Shown: positions 31,251-41,035 of the stretch, one piece after another
Numbering within the stretch: position 1 is the stretch's first letter
How the letters are laid out: each line of letters starts with the position of its first letter
Source of the DNA: Bacteroidota bacterium
GTDB taxonomy: Bacteria; Bacteroidota; Bacteroidia; Bacteroidales; Prolixibacteraceae
Assembly (NCBI GenBank): GCA_023251455.1
Contig: JAHEYT010000048.1
Span: forward strand, 1-64,000
Reading direction: 5' to 3'
DNA: 64,000 nt
Position numbers and translations under genes: made by a program
The notes under the pieces: model-generated
The model's database searches: none
The model's input: only the letters and a program-made list of their open reading frames with translations
Told to the model about the DNA's origin: nothing

Positions 31251-31856
31251 TTATTTGTGTCGTTTCTTTAATTCTCTGGCTAAATCTTCAATCCGATAAC
31301 CTTTGTGCGACAATAAAACGATCAAATGATACAGCAAATCGGCACCTTCATAAATGAAGTTTTCGTCGTCGTTGGCCATTGCACCAATAATGGTTTCAAC
31401 AGCCTCCTCTCCCACTTTCTGGGCAATTGTCCGTGTTCCTTTGGTGAATAAAGAAGTCGTATAAGATCCTTCGGGCATTTCCTGTTTACGCTGATCGATA
31501 AAATCCTGAAGATATTCCAGAAATTGAATGTCGCTTTCTTCGTTTTCCTCGCCCCAGCATGTATCATCGCCAGTGTGGCAAACCGGTCCAACAGGATTCA
31601 CTTTGATTAAAAGAGTGTCGTTATCGCAATCGGCAGCAATTGAAACCACATTCAGGAAGTTGCCCGATTCTTCGCCTTTGGTCCATAAACGGTTTTTCGT
31701 GCGGCTGTAAAAAGTCACCTGACCGGTTTCTTCGGTTTTGGCAACAGCCTCTTCGTTCATAAAGCCCAACATCAAAACAACATTGGTGGTATTATCCTGA
31801 ATAACAGCCGGAATCAGGCCGTTTAGTTTGGTAAAATCTAATTGAGTATTTTCCAT
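31251..31856 (-). CDS. hisI: Bifunctional phosphoribosyl-AMP cyclohydrolase / phosphoribosyl-ATP pyrophosphatase
   Basis: 201 residues from MENTQLDFTKLNG; a 20-residue upstream extension is low complexity and lies in an intergenic repeat. The N-terminal cyclohydrolase domain contains CHTGDDTCWGEE and the metal-binding Asp cluster ADCDNDT. The C-terminal pyrophosphatase domain contains GTRTIAQKVGEEAVETI. These carry out steps 2 and 3 of histidine synthesis. It is the last gene of the his operon. Confidence 0.95.
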   Translation of the reverse strand: MENTQLDFTKLNGLIPAVIQDNTTNVVLMLGFMNEEAVAKTEETGQVTFYSRTKNRLWTKGEESGNFLNVVSIAADCDNDTLLIKVNPVGPVCHTGDDTCWGEENEESDIQFLEYLQDFIDQRKQEMPEGSYTTSLFTKGTRTIAQKVGEEAVETIIGAMANDDENFIYEGADLLYHLIVLLSHKGYRIEDLARELKKRHK

Positions 31857-31877
31857 TATCGTTTTTTTCTTTATTTT

Positions 31878-31928
31878 CTTTGTGAAGCTTTTGTGTTCTT
31901 TGTGGTTAAATCGCAAAGATGCACAAAG
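31878..31928. repeat. CTTTGTG/CACAAAG intergenic repeat element
   Basis: The 75-base hisF-hisIE gap holds repeated CTTTGTG words facing CACAAAG words (CTTTGTG at 31878-31884, CACAAAG at 31922-31928). It resembles in design the CACATAG element at 52592-52662. No function is assigned. Confidence 0.4.
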
Positions 31929-31930
31929 TT

Positions 31931-32683
31931 TTAACGTATGACAATTCCTTTACTTTTCAAATAACTTTTCAAATCGGGTATAGCAATTTCCTTGTAGTGA
32001 AAAATGCTGGCAGCAAGTCCGGCATCAGCTTTGCCATCGGTAAACACATCCACAAAATGTTCCATGTTTCCGGCACCTCCTGACGCGATGATTGGAATCC
32101 GCAACATATCAGCCATTTTTGCGAGTTCCTTATTGGCAAAACCAGCTTTGGTTCCATCGTGGTTCATCGAGGTAAACAGGATTTCGCCTGCACCACGACT
32201 TTCACCTTCTTTTGCCCACGAGAACAATTCCTTTTCTGTCGGAATACGACCGCCATTGACAGTCACTGTCCAGTAATCGTTTTCACCGCGCGCATCGATG
32301 GCCAAAACCACAAACTGGCTACCGAAGTTCAGCGCCAAATCGTCGATCAGTTTCGGGTTGCGCACAGCTGATGAGTTGATGCTGATTTTATCGGCACCGG
32401 CACTCAGCAATGCATCGGCATCTTTCAACTCGCTGATTCCGCCACCAACGGTAAACGGGATATTGATTTCTCGGGCAATGCGTTTGACCAGTTCCACAAA
32501 TGTTTTGCGGCCTTCGTGTGTAGCCGTAATGTCAAGGAAAACCAATTCATCGGCTCCCTGTTCGGCATACAGCGCACCCAACTCAACAGGGTCGCCCACG
32601 CTTTTAATATTTACAAAGTTGATGCCCTTCACGGTCTGACCGTCTTTGATATCGAGGCATGGTATGATTCGTTTTGCTAGCAT
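31931..32683 (-). CDS. hisF: Imidazole glycerol phosphate synthase, cyclase subunit
   Basis: 250 residues, TIM barrel. Catalytic Asp11 (PCLDIKDG) and Asp130 (AIDAR) are present. HisF joins ammonia from HisH to PRFAR, giving imidazole glycerol phosphate and AICAR. It lies 38 bases after hisA. Confidence 0.97.
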   Translation of the reverse strand: MLAKRIIPCLDIKDGQTVKGINFVNIKSVGDPVELGALYAEQGADELVFLDITATHEGRKTFVELVKRIAREINIPFTVGGGISELKDADALLSAGADKISINSSAVRNPKLIDDLALNFGSQFVVLAIDARGENDYWTVTVNGGRIPTEKELFSWAKEGESRGAGEILFTSMNHDGTKAGFANKELAKMADMLRIPIIASGGAGNMEHFVDVFTDGKADAGLAASIFHYKEIAIPDLKSYLKSKGIVIR

Positions 32684-32721
32684 TCTTTATAGTTCGAAGT
32701 TTCAAATTCAAAGTTCCAAGT

Positions 32722-33453
32722 TTAAGATTGGGCAACAATGAACTTACTTATTTCATTTAAACTAATTCTATTCTCATAAATCGCTTTTCCGGTAATGACT
32801 CCGGGGATGCCCATTTCATCCAATTCGTAAATGTCTTTCATGGTAGCTATTCCGCCACTGGCAATGAGACCTAGAGTTGGAAACTGAGCCATGATTTCCT
32901 TATACAAATCAATGCTTGGACCGGTTAACATGCCATCGCGGGCAATGTCGGTTGAAATTACCTGTCGGATGCCTTTAGTCGTATAACTTTCAATAAAATC
33001 AAGAATTGATAATTCCGAAACTTCCTGCCAACCACTAACGGCTATCATTTTGTCTTTGGCATCAGCTCCAAGAATGATTTTCTCTACGCCGTAAGTTTCA
33101 ATCCAATACAAAAAAGTTTCACGGTCTTTCACTGCAATACTTCCTCCGGTAACCATTTGTGCACCACATTCGAATGCTACGCGCAAATCTTCGTCTGATT
33201 TTAATCCGCCACCAAAATCAATCACCAAACTGGTTTTCGAAGCTATAGTTTCCAGCACTTTATAGTTGACAATGTGTTTGGCTTTGGCGCCATCCAGATC
33301 GACCAAATGAAGTCGGGTAATTCCGGCATCTTCGAACATTTTGGCCACTTCGAGCGGATTCTCGTTGTAAACGGTTTTCTGGTTGTAATCGCCTTGTGAT
33401 AGGCGCACGCATTTCGCATCAATAAGATCAATGGCTGGTATAATCGTAATCAT
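32722..33453 (-). CDS. hisA: ProFAR isomerase
   Basis: 243 residues, TIM barrel homologous to HisF. Catalytic Asp9 (PAIDL) and Asp131 (GADAKD) are present, with phosphate-binding loops DFGGGLKS and ASGGIATM. It isomerises ProFAR to PRFAR. It starts 5 bases after the hisH stop. Confidence 0.96.
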   Translation of the reverse strand: MITIIPAIDLIDAKCVRLSQGDYNQKTVYNENPLEVAKMFEDAGITRLHLVDLDGAKAKHIVNYKVLETIASKTSLVIDFGGGLKSDEDLRVAFECGAQMVTGGSIAVKDRETFLYWIETYGVEKIILGADAKDKMIAVSGWQEVSELSILDFIESYTTKGIRQVISTDIARDGMLTGPSIDLYKEIMAQFPTLGLIASGGIATMKDIYELDEMGIPGVITGKAIYENRISLNEISKFIVAQS

Positions 33454-33458
33454 CAGGA

Positions 33459-34058
33459 TTAAATCTTTAGAAAGTTTTCCAATATCCTCGCGCCAACTGT
33501 TCCACTTTTTTCAGGATGAAACTGTGTAGCGTAAAAATTGTCGCGGTGCAAAGCCGCACTAAACGGATTGATGTAATTGCAAACGGCAGCGGTGTGTTCT
33601 CCAACGGCGGCATAATACGAATGCACAAAATAGACAAACTGGTTATTGAGCGATGGATCAAAAATACCACTCTTCAAGTCCGTGATGTTGTTCCAGCCCA
33701 TGTGCGGAACTTTGGTTACGAATTCCATCCCAGGTTCAGGAGTGAAACGTTTCACTTGTTCATCAAAAATACCCAGACAAGGCGTATTATTTTCTTCGGA
33801 ATAACTGCACATGAGTTGTAACCCAAGACAAATACCCAGAACTGGCTGTTTCAATTCAGGAATCAATTTATCCAAGCTTTCTTTTTTCAGATAGGCCATA
33901 GTAGTGCTGGCCTCTCCCACTCCCGGAAAAATCACTTTATCAGCAGCTTTGATTTTTTCGTGGTCGCCTGTGATTTCAGCGGTCACACCAAGTCGCATCA
34001 ATGCATTGTTGACCGATTCAATGTTTCCCGCGTTGTATTTGATAATGACAATACCCAT
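33459..34058 (-). CDS. hisH: Imidazole glycerol phosphate synthase, glutaminase subunit
   Basis: 199 residues, class I glutamine amidotransferase. The nucleophile is Cys77 (GICLGLQLM) with His181 and Glu183 (FHPEKS). It supplies ammonia to HisF. A 159-base gap holding an oppositely oriented tRNA separates it from tlpA upstream. I found no clear promoter in the 81 bases before its start, so read-through from the upstream his genes is likely. Confidence 0.96.
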   Translation of the reverse strand: MGIVIIKYNAGNIESVNNALMRLGVTAEITGDHEKIKAADKVIFPGVGEASTTMAYLKKESLDKLIPELKQPVLGICLGLQLMCSYSEENNTPCLGIFDEQVKRFTPEPGMEFVTKVPHMGWNNITDLKSGIFDPSLNNQFVYFVHSYYAAVGEHTAAVCNYINPFSAALHRDNFYATQFHPEKSGTVGARILENFLKI

Positions 34059-34139
34059 GTTGATTTTCTATAATTTTCTGATCAATCCTATGACAATGAA
34101 TGATTTGTTGTCGTAACTTTATAAGGACAATTTCTGCAC

Positions 34140-34211
34140 GGCGCGTTCTTCTAACGGTTAGGAAACCGGTTTCTCAATCCGGAGATGGCAGTTCGATTCT
34201 GCTACGCGCTA
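34140..34211 (+). tRNA. tRNA-Glu (anticodon CTC)
   Basis: 72 nt cloverleaf. The acceptor stem is GGCGCGT/ACGCGCT with a G-U pair at 1-72. The D stem is TTCT/GGAA. The anticodon stem CCGGT/TCCGG has a T-T mismatch at 31-39; its loop TTCTCAA gives anticodon CTC (34173-34175). The T arm is GGCAG-TTCGATT-CTGCT and the discriminator is A. CCA is not encoded. It is on the plus strand, opposite to the his genes on both sides, between tlpA and hisH. Confidence 0.88.
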
Positions 34212-34217
34212 CTCTTT

Positions 34218-34745
34218 CTATTTCAGTAATTCAGCAATAACCTTTTTCATCTCCTGAAACTCTTCGTCTTTGTATAATCGCGTCATGAAGACAATCTTAC
34301 CAGTTTTATCGACAATAACATTTCGCGTAACACCTGCACCTTTTTCGGCAAACTGATAAAAAATACCACCTTTCGGATCTAACGCCAACGGATAAGTTAC
34401 CGGGATCAGTTTGGCAAATTTCTCTACCACATCTTTTGGTTCATCCAGATCGATACCATACAAAGCAAAGTTCGGATTGTCCTTGTATTTTTTCCAGATA
34501 TCGGCTTCGATGTGCGGCATCTCTTTCCGGCACACTCCACACCAACTGGCGGTAAACTGAAGCATGACCACTTTACCTTTTAGATCAGCTATTTTCACAG
34601 TTTTTCCATTGGTTAATTCCATCGAAAAATCAGGAATTTGCTGCCCAATTTTGACAATGTATCCATAATCTGTCGGAATTTCTTTCTGTGCAAATACCCC
34701 TGTATAACTTAAACTCATCATTAGAAGTAAGATAATATTTTTCAT
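34218..34745 (-). CDS. Exported TlpA-like thioredoxin-fold protein
   Basis: 175 residues. Signal peptide at residues 1-19 (NIILLLMMSLSYTGVFA). The redox motif is WCGVCRKEMP, and the cis-proline region reads GVTRNVIVD rather than the usual xP, so the cis-Pro appears replaced (TRN). It is probably a periplasmic or outer-membrane-facing thiol oxidoreductase. It is 9 bases after purU, inside the his gene region, without obvious link to histidine synthesis. Confidence 0.8.
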   Translation of the reverse strand: MKNIILLLMMSLSYTGVFAQKEIPTDYGYIVKIGQQIPDFSMELTNGKTVKIADLKGKVVMLQFTASWCGVCRKEMPHIEADIWKKYKDNPNFALYGIDLDEPKDVVEKFAKLIPVTYPLALDPKGGIFYQFAEKGAGVTRNVIVDKTGKIVFMTRLYKDEEFQEMKKVIAELLK

Positions 34746-34754
34746 AGTGTATGA

Positions 34755-35627
34755 TTAGCTAAAAACCACAGTACGATTGTTGTAAACCAGAATTTTTCGT
34801 TCGATGTGTTTATTTACAGCCTTCGAAAGAACGATTTTCTCCAAATCACGGCCTTTTGCAATCAAATCATTTACTGTGTCTTTGTGACTGACATGAGCAA
34901 CTTCCTGTTTGATTATTGGCCCGGCATCGAGTTCTGTTGTAACGTAATGGCTTGTGGCTCCAATGATTTTCACCCCGCGTTCGTAAGCTGCATGGTAAGG
35001 TTTTGCCCCCACAAATGCAGGTAAAAACGAGTGATGGATATTGATGATCTTGTGCGGATAATGCGTAATAAAATCGTCGCTAATGATTTGCATGTAACGC
35101 GCCAACACAATAAAATCGATCTTGTGCTTTTCCATCAAAGCAATCTCCTGGGCTTCCAGCTCTTCCTTGTTGTCTTTGGTAACCGGGAAAATATGGTACT
35201 CAATATCGAACCGGCGGGCAACATCGGCCATGTCGGGATGATTACTGATGATCACAGGGATTTCCACGTTCCATTCTCCGGAAGTATAACGGGCGAGCAG
35301 ATCAAACAGGCAATGCGACATCTTCGATACAAAAATGGCCATGCGAGGTTTTTCTTCTGAGAAATGAATCTCGAATGTCATCTGATTTTTCTGGGCAATA
35401 AGCGTCGAAAAGTAGTCGGCAATCTTTTCCTGGGGGATATTAAAATTGCTCAAATCCCATTCAACACGCATGTAAAACAGTTTTTCTTCCCGATCAACAT
35501 GCTGATCCAAGTATAAAATGTTCCCGTTATTGGTATTTATAAACTCGGTTACCAATGCCAAAAGTCCCTGTTTGTCGGGACAGTGGATGAGGAGAATTGC
35601 AGTTGATTTAGTAATATCTATAGTCAT
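34755..35627 (-). CDS. purU: Formyltetrahydrofolate deformylase
   Basis: 290 residues. An N-terminal ACT domain (residues 8-90, AILLIHCPDKQGLLALVTEF) is followed by a formyltransferase-fold domain with INIHHSFLPAFVGAKPYH (about residues 201-218) and the catalytic Asp in TTELDAGPII. It hydrolyses 10-formyl-THF to formate and THF. It lies 20 bases after hisB and 9 before tlpA. A metabolic link is plausible: the HisHF reaction releases AICAR, whose recycling consumes 10-formyl-THF. Confidence 0.92.
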   Translation of the reverse strand: MTIDITKSTAILLIHCPDKQGLLALVTEFINTNNGNILYLDQHVDREEKLFYMRVEWDLSNFNIPQEKIADYFSTLIAQKNQMTFEIHFSEEKPRMAIFVSKMSHCLFDLLARYTSGEWNVEIPVIISNHPDMADVARRFDIEYHIFPVTKDNKEELEAQEIALMEKHKIDFIVLARYMQIISDDFITHYPHKIINIHHSFLPAFVGAKPYHAAYERGVKIIGATSHYVTTELDAGPIIKQEVAHVSHKDTVNDLIAKGRDLEKIVLSKAVNKHIERKILVYNNRTVVFS

Positions 35628-35647
35628 ATTGATAGTTTACAGTAGAA

Positions 35648-36769
35648 TTATAAAGTTCCCTTTGTTGTAGGCAGTTCAAAGTTAAACACATCTTTCCGGA
35701 TAGCCATTTTAATCGCCCGGGCCAATGCTTTAAAAATGCCTTCTATTTTATGGTGCTCGTTGGTTCCTTCGGCCTGAATATTCAGGTTTGAGAGCGAAGT
35801 ATCGGAAAACGATTTAAAGAAATGGAAGAACATTTCGGTTGGCATATCGCCCACTTTTTCACGAAGGAACTCAGCTTCCCAAACAATCCACGGGCGACCG
35901 CCAAAGTCGATGGCCACCTGGGCCAGGCAATCGTCCATCGGCAGGCAATAGCCATAACGCTCAACTCCACGTTTGTCGCCCAAAGCCAATTTAAATGCTT
36001 CACCAAGTGCCAAACCGGTATCTTCAATGGTGTGATGTTCGTCCACATTCAGGTCACCATCCACCTGAATATTCAAATCAACTCCGGAATGGCGGGCAAT
36101 CTGATCAAGCATATGATCGAAAAACCCCAATCCGCTACTGATATTGCCTTTCCCGGTTCCATCCAGATTTAATTCAACCCTGATTTTGGTTTCTTTGGTA
36201 TTCCGGATAACCACTGCAGTACGATCAGGAGAAGCCACTTTGGCGTAGATTTCGTCCCAATCGTTGGTAATCAACACACAAAATTCGGCCAACCCTTTTT
36301 CCTGAAGTTCACTTGTCAATGAGCCATCGCTTATCAGAATACCTTTTGAACCCAGATTTTTGGCCAGTTGAATATCTGTCAGCCGATCACCAATCACAAA
36401 GCTGTTAGCCAGATCGTAACTGCCGTCCAGGTATTTTCCCATCATACCTGTCTCCGGCTTACGGGTTGGTGCATTATCCGCCGGAAAGTGACGGTCAATC
36501 AAAATGTCGTCAAAAACGACTCCTTCATTTTCAAATGCTTTCAGCACTTTATTGTGTGCTGGCCAGAATGTTTCTTCCGGGAAACTTGAAGTTCCCAAAC
36601 CATCCTGATTGGTTACCATCACCAATTCGTACGATAGGTTTTTAGCTATAAAATGCATGTTCCGGAATACCTTTGGAAGGTACTCCAGTTTTTCAAGCGA
36701 ATCAATTTGTTCGTCAGCCGGTTCAACAATCAGTGTTCCGTCTCGGTCAATGAAAAGGGCCTTTTTCAT
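35648..36769 (-). CDS. hisB: Bifunctional histidinol-phosphatase / imidazoleglycerol-phosphate dehydratase
   Basis: 373 residues. The N-terminal HAD phosphatase domain has FIDRDGTLI (Asp8, Asp10) and the Zn-loop region. The C-terminal dehydratase domain starts near residue 180 and has the two His-rich motifs [12 protein letters not shown] and [15 protein letters not shown]. It performs steps 7 and 9 of histidine synthesis. It starts 5 bases after the hisC stop. Confidence 0.96.
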   Translation of the reverse strand: MKKALFIDRDGTLIVEPADEQIDSLEKLEYLPKVFRNMHFIAKNLSYELVMVTNQDGLGTSSFPEETFWPAHNKVLKAFENEGVVFDDILIDRHFPADNAPTRKPETGMMGKYLDGSYDLANSFVIGDRLTDIQLAKNLGSKGILISDGSLTSELQEKGLAEFCVLITNDWDEIYAKVASPDRTAVVIRNTKETKIRVELNLDGTGKGNISSGLGFFDHMLDQIARHSGVDLNIQVDGDLNVDEHHTIEDTGLALGEAFKLALGDKRGVERYGYCLPMDDCLAQVAIDFGGRPWIVWEAEFLREKVGDMPTEMFFHFFKSFSDTSLSNLNIQAEGTNEHHKIEGIFKALARAIKMAIRKDVFNFELPTTKGTL

Positions 36770-36774
36770 ATCAG

Positions 36775-37806
36775 TTATATTAGCTTTTTCAATGCTTTTC
36801 TTAGTTTCTTATTTTCTTTTGGCGAACCAATGGTAATCCGCAAACAATCGTTGCAAAGTGCAATTTTTGACCGGTCGCGAACGATGATTTTTTGATCGGT
36901 CAGATATTCGTAAATGCCACGTGCATCGTGCATTTTTACCAGAATAAAATTAGCGTCCGATGGGTAAACCACCTGAACGAATGGCAATTTAAACAACTTC
37001 TTAACCATTTTAGAACGTTCATCCACAATCGTTTGCACCCAATCTTCTTTTTCCTGAAGATTATCCAACAACTCCAACGCTTTTTGCTGCGTCAGGATGT
37101 TGATGTTGTAAGGATATTTCACCTTGTTGAAAACGCGAATGATCTCAGGCTGTGCAAATGCCATCCCCAGACGAATTCCGGCCATTCCCCAAGCCTTCGA
37201 GAATGTCTGCAAAATAATCAGGTTTTCGTAGTTGTCCAACTCAGGCAACAAACTGCTTTCAGGCGAAAAGTCGATGTAAGCTTCGTCAACCACTACCAAA
37301 CCGTCAAATCCAGTCAATAGTTTAACAATTTCAGCTTTGTCCAATAGATTGGCTGTTGGATTATTTGGAGAGCAAACGAAAATGGCTTTGGTGTAAAGAT
37401 TCGTTGCATCCAACAATTTTTGAGCACTGAAACCAAAATCTTCATTGAGTTTTACCTTTCGGACTTCCACATTGTTGATGTCGGCAGCCACCTGATACAT
37501 GCCGTATGTCGGGTCAATCGAAACCATATTATCGACTCCCGGCTCGCAAAATGCGCGAAAAATAATGTCAATGGGTTCGTCGCTGCCATTCCCCAAAAAA
37601 ATCTTTTCAGGAGCAACATTTTTTAGTTCAGCTATTTTTGCTTTAACGGCCCATTGCAACGGATCGGGATAACGGTTGTATGGCGCATTGAATGGATTTT
37701 CGTTGGCATCCAGAAAAACCTCCGCCTCACCCGAAAACTCGTCGCGAGCTGATGAATAGGGTTTTAGAGCCTTTATATTGTTGCGAAGCAATTTGTTTAA
37801 ATTCAT
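36775..37806 (-). CDS. hisC: Histidinol-phosphate aminotransferase
   Basis: 343 residues, PLP-dependent fold type I. Lys204 in [14 protein letters not shown] binds [16 protein letters not shown] and DEAYIDF are typical. It converts imidazole-acetol phosphate to histidinol phosphate. It starts 5 bases after the hisD stop. Confidence 0.96.
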   Translation of the reverse strand: MNLNKLLRNNIKALKPYSSARDEFSGEAEVFLDANENPFNAPYNRYPDPLQWAVKAKIAELKNVAPEKIFLGNGSDEPIDIIFRAFCEPGVDNMVSIDPTYGMYQVAADINNVEVRKVKLNEDFGFSAQKLLDATNLYTKAIFVCSPNNPTANLLDKAEIVKLLTGFDGLVVVDEAYIDFSPESSLLPELDNYENLIILQTFSKAWGMAGIRLGMAFAQPEIIRVFNKVKYPYNINILTQQKALELLDNLQEKEDWVQTIVDERSKMVKKLFKLPFVQVVYPSDANFILVKMHDARGIYEYLTDQKIIVRDRSKIALCNDCLRITIGSPKENKKLRKALKKLI

Positions 37807-37811
37807 ATACC

Positions 37812-39104
37812 TTACTTTTTATTACTGATTTCTTTCAAACGAAGTGTCACCGCATTTTTGTGTGCATCCAAAAGTTCGGCAGCAGCCATTGTTTCAATCA
37901 CTGGCCCAAGTTTCTGAATCCCTTCCGGAGTAATTTCCTGAAAGGTAATTTTCTTGATGTAACTATCGAGATTCACTCCACTAAACGATCGTGCCCAACC
38001 GTTGGTTGGCAAGGTATGATTGGTTCCTGAAGCATAATCACCAGCACTTTCAGGGGTGTAATTCCCAAGGAAAACTGAACCGGCATTCGTAATTTTCTCG
38101 GCCACATCCAGATAATCCTCCATAGCAATAATCAAATGTTCAGGAGCATACCCATTAATAAGTTCAATCATGTCTTCAACACGATCCAGAACCACGGCCT
38201 GACTGTTTGCCAGCGCTTTTTCGGCGATGGTTTGGCGGGGTAATTCGTTGAGCTGATTGGTCAATTCCTGAACCACTTTTTCGATCAGTGAATGATCGTT
38301 AGTCACCAAAACCACCTGACTATCGGGACCGTGCTCGGCCTGAGATAGTAAATCGGCAGCGATGAAAGCCGGATTGGCAGTAGAATCAGCCAATACAGCA
38401 ACTTCTGAAGGACCGGCAGGCATGTCAATGGCAACATCGCTGATGCTAACCAATTGTTTGGCAGCCATCACATACTGGTTGCCCGGTCCGAATATTTTAT
38501 TCACTTTTGGCACACAGTCAATTCCATAAGCCATTGCTCCAATTGCCTGAACGCCACCTAGTTTAAATATTTTAGTTACTCCAACCAACTGAGCTGCGAA
38601 CAATATGGCAGGGTTAATTTTTCCATCTTTATCGGGAGGCGTACACAATACAATTTCTTTGCATCCGGCAATCTTAGCCGGAATGGCAAGCATCAGCACG
38701 GTCGAAAACAGTGGGGCCGATCCTCCCGGAACGTATAATCCAACTTTATCGATGGCCACAGCTTTTTGCCAGCAGATTACTCCCGAAGTTGTTTCAATCC
38801 GTTTGGTTTGAGGTACCTGCGATTCGTGAAATTTTTGAATATTTCCGGCAGCGATGGTAATTGCATCTTTCAGGTTTGAATCAACCAACAGGCATGCTTC
38901 TTCAACTTCTTCAGGAGAAACGGCCAAATTACTGATAAATACGCCATCGAATTTTTCTGTGTATTTCTGCAAAGCATGAATTCCACTTGCCCGAATTTCG
39001 GTTAAAATGATTTGTACCTGATCGCGCAATTCAGTGACGCTAAACAACGGACGTTTCAGCATCTCTTCCCATCTCATTCGCTGTGGATTGATATAAGTCT
39101 TCAT
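37812..39104 (-). CDS. hisD: Histidinol dehydrogenase
   Basis: 430 residues from the ATG at 39104 ([12 protein letters not shown]); a TTG two codons earlier is in frame but would overlap the upstream stop. Zn and catalytic residues lie in [12 protein letters not shown] and [10 protein letters not shown]. It oxidises histidinol to histidine in two NAD-linked steps. It follows the EamA transporter gene by 2 bases. Confidence 0.96.
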   Translation of the reverse strand: MKTYINPQRMRWEEMLKRPLFSVTELRDQVQIILTEIRASGIHALQKYTEKFDGVFISNLAVSPEEVEEACLLVDSNLKDAITIAAGNIQKFHESQVPQTKRIETTSGVICWQKAVAIDKVGLYVPGGSAPLFSTVLMLAIPAKIAGCKEIVLCTPPDKDGKINPAILFAAQLVGVTKIFKLGGVQAIGAMAYGIDCVPKVNKIFGPGNQYVMAAKQLVSISDVAIDMPAGPSEVAVLADSTANPAFIAADLLSQAEHGPDSQVVLVTNDHSLIEKVVQELTNQLNELPRQTIAEKALANSQAVVLDRVEDMIELINGYAPEHLIIAMEDYLDVAEKITNAGSVFLGNYTPESAGDYASGTNHTLPTNGWARSFSGVNLDSYIKKITFQEITPEGIQKLGPVIETMAAAELLDAHKNAVTLRLKEISNKK

Positions 39105-39106
39105 TC

Positions 39107-39997
39107 TCAAGTTGTTTTAATTGGCTTCATTTTCAGAGCCAGAATATTTCCAGCAAATAACAGCAAAACTCCAAATACGGCGACAATTCCCCATTGGTAA
39201 TTTTCGAAAAATGAAGAAATTATCAATGCAATAACGGGCGCCACCAGTGTGGTATATCCGGCACGATCCGGACCAATATCGCCCACCAACTTCAGGTATA
39301 AGGTAAATGCGATAATCGAACCAAAAATGGCCAGATAGAAAAGCGAGGCAACATACGGGACCGACATTTCAAACGAAAAGCTCCGGCCCGAAAGAGGAAC
39401 CATCAGCATCATCGCCAGGCTTCCATACGTCATTCCAAATGCATTAGTCTGAATAACAGGCAACTTTCGGGTCTGATTGTATTTGGAAAGAATGTTTCCT
39501 AATGAAGCCAAAACGATAGATCCGAAGCAAAACATCAAAGCCTGATACCCGATTGTAATCTGCTCCGCATTCCCTAATTCGTGATTAAAAATCAGGAATG
39601 TTCCGGCAATTCCGAGAATGGCGCCTGCCATAACTTCTTTCCTGATTTTTCCCTTCAGGAGCAAATAGTTGAAAAATATATTGGTAAAAATGGAAAACGA
39701 AAAAATAATGGCAACTATTCCGCTCGTCAGATTCGTTTCAGCCAAATAAACCAGCCAGTAATTAAACCCAAACAAAATTATTCCCTGAAGGATCATCAGC
39801 AAGTGTTCGCGCAAGGTAAACCGCAAATTGAGTTTCCGGACGAGGCTGAAAACCATCAGCAACAATCCGGCAATCAGGAAGCGATACCCAACCGACACCA
39901 GTGGATCGACTTGCCCCAACTGAAATTTGATGGCAAACCAGGTTGATCCCCAGATGAAACACGGAATAACGAAATATAGAATTTGTCTGAGCTTCAT
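39107..39997 (-). CDS. EamA-family (DMT) membrane transporter in the his operon
   Basis: 296 residues from MKLRQILYFVIPCFIW; a 29-residue upstream frame overlaps hisG and is discarded. Ten hydrophobic segments in two repeated EamA halves are visible; the first half starts CFIWGSTWFAIKFQLG and the second near FGMTYGSLAMMLMV. Family members export amino acids, nucleotides or other metabolites from the cytoplasm. It starts 8 bases after the hisG stop and stops 2 bases before hisD, so it is expressed with the his genes and falls under the attenuator. A histidine-related substrate is an inference only. Confidence 0.85.
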   Translation of the reverse strand: MKLRQILYFVIPCFIWGSTWFAIKFQLGQVDPLVSVGYRFLIAGLLLMVFSLVRKLNLRFTLREHLLMILQGIILFGFNYWLVYLAETNLTSGIVAIIFSFSIFTNIFFNYLLLKGKIRKEVMAGAILGIAGTFLIFNHELGNAEQITIGYQALMFCFGSIVLASLGNILSKYNQTRKLPVIQTNAFGMTYGSLAMMLMVPLSGRSFSFEMSVPYVASLFYLAIFGSIIAFTLYLKLVGDIGPDRAGYTTLVAPVIALIISSFFENYQWGIVAVFGVLLLFAGNILALKMKPIKTT

Positions 39998-40005
39998 TCG
40001 GCGTA

Positions 40006-40866
40006 TTAAAAAATCATTTTCTCGATAGGAATAACCAGAATACCTGTGGCACCAGCGCCCTTCAGTTTTCCAATAATTTCCCAAAAATCTTTTTCGTCGA
40101 TCACCGAGTGAACCGAACTCCAGCCTTCTTCTGCCAATGGCATCACGGTCGGACTTTTCATTCCGGGCAAATAGGATTCTATTTCTGCTAAATTCTCATT
40201 GGGCGCATTCAGCAAAATATATTTCTTCTTTTCGGCACGCTGAACGGATTCCATCCTGAAAATCAATTCATCAAGAATCGCTTGTTTTACTTCTGAAAGA
40301 TTGGGATTGGCAATCAATACCGCCTCTGATTTCACAACTACTTCAACTTCTTTCAACCGGTTACTGACCAAGGTACTTCCTGAACTCACAATATCAAAAA
40401 TGGCATCAGCCAATCCAATTCCGGGAGCAATTTCAACCGAACCGGTGATCACATGGATTTCAGCATTAATATTTTTTTCAGCAAAGAAGCCTTTCAGGAT
40501 TTCAGGATAAGAAGTAGCTATTTTCTTTCCGTTGAAATATTCAACTCCGTTATAAACATCATCTTTCGGAATAGCCAGCGAGAGACGGCATTTGCTGAAT
40601 CCGAGACGTTTGGCTATAACCACATTTTCCCCTTTTTCGAGCATTTCGTTTTCACCAACCACACCAATATCGGCAACACCCATGGCTACTGCCTGAGGGA
40701 TATCATCGTCGCGCAGGAATAAAGCCTCCAGAGGAAAATTAGTCGCTGTCGAAATCAATTTCCGGGAACTCAGGGGGAGTTTGATTCCAGCTTCATCAAT
40801 CAACTTTAACGAATCTTCGTTTAACCTGCCTTTAGTTTGAACGGCAATCTTCAAAAGTCCTTCCAT
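40006..40866 (-). CDS. hisG: ATP phosphoribosyltransferase (long form)
   Basis: 286 residues from MEGLLKIAVQTKGRLN. The long form has a C-terminal ACT-like regulatory domain (about residues 205-286, KKKYILLNAPNENLAEIE onward) that gives feedback inhibition by histidine. Catalytic features include VADIGVVGENEM and the PRPP-binding loop DIVSSGSTLVSN. It is the first enzyme of the pathway and the first structural gene after the attenuator. Confidence 0.96.
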   Translation of the reverse strand: MEGLLKIAVQTKGRLNEDSLKLIDEAGIKLPLSSRKLISTATNFPLEALFLRDDDIPQAVAMGVADIGVVGENEMLEKGENVVIAKRLGFSKCRLSLAIPKDDVYNGVEYFNGKKIATSYPEILKGFFAEKNINAEIHVITGSVEIAPGIGLADAIFDIVSSGSTLVSNRLKEVEVVVKSEAVLIANPNLSEVKQAILDELIFRMESVQRAEKKKYILLNAPNENLAEIESYLPGMKSPTVMPLAEEGWSSVHSVIDEKDFWEIIGKLKGAGATGILVIPIEKMIF

Positions 40867-40885
40867 TTTGTATTTCAGTTTAAAC

Positions 40886-40914
40886 AAAAAAGGCCTACCA
40901 TATTGGTAAGCCTT
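40886..40914 (-). terminator. Attenuator terminator of the his operon
   Basis: On the minus strand, arms AAGGCTTACCA (40914-40904) and TGGTAGGCCTT (40900-40890) pair over 11 positions with one U-G, loop of three, followed by U6 (40891-40886). It lies 20 bases before the hisG start and 40 bases after the leader peptide stop. Its 5' arm can instead pair with the leader segment at 40959-40965. Confidence 0.9.
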
Positions 40915-40953
40915 CTTATTGGGTTAATATCTTTTTGAAAAACATCAAAACAA

Positions 40954-41016
40954 TTACTGCCTACCTGATGATAGAATCACATGATGATGGCCGTAATGTT
41001 TAATCGCTTTGTTCAT
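40954..41016 (-). CDS. hisL: His operon leader peptide
   Basis: A 20-codon reading frame, MNKAIKHYGHHHVILSSGRQ, with four His codons (all CAT) at positions 7, 10, 11 and 12, ending in TAA at 40954-40956. It is too short for a normal gene call. It lies 88 bases before hisG and just before an intrinsic terminator, the arrangement of ribosome-mediated attenuators. The last codons (18-20) contain the antiterminator segment, which a ribosome at the stop codon would cover. The gene symbol is by analogy with enterobacterial hisL. Confidence 0.85.
   Translation of the reverse strand: MNKAIKHYGHHHVILSSGRQ
40959..40965 (-). promoter_or_regulatory. Antiterminator segment of the his attenuator
   Basis: Minus-strand GGTAGGC at the end of the leader peptide frame repeats the 3' arm of the terminator (GGTAGGC at 40899-40893). 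It can pair with the terminator 5' arm GCTTACC (seven pairs, one U-G). A ribosome stalled at the His codons leaves it free; a ribosome at the stop codon masks it. Confidence 0.75.
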
Positions 41017-41035
41017 TTCAGTATTTTATGTGGTG

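Noticed and set aside
31857-31916. 20-residue N-terminal extension of HisIE
   Set aside because: It is low-complexity Lys/Phe-rich sequence encoded by the CTTTGTG intergenic element; the conserved protein starts at MENTQLDF.
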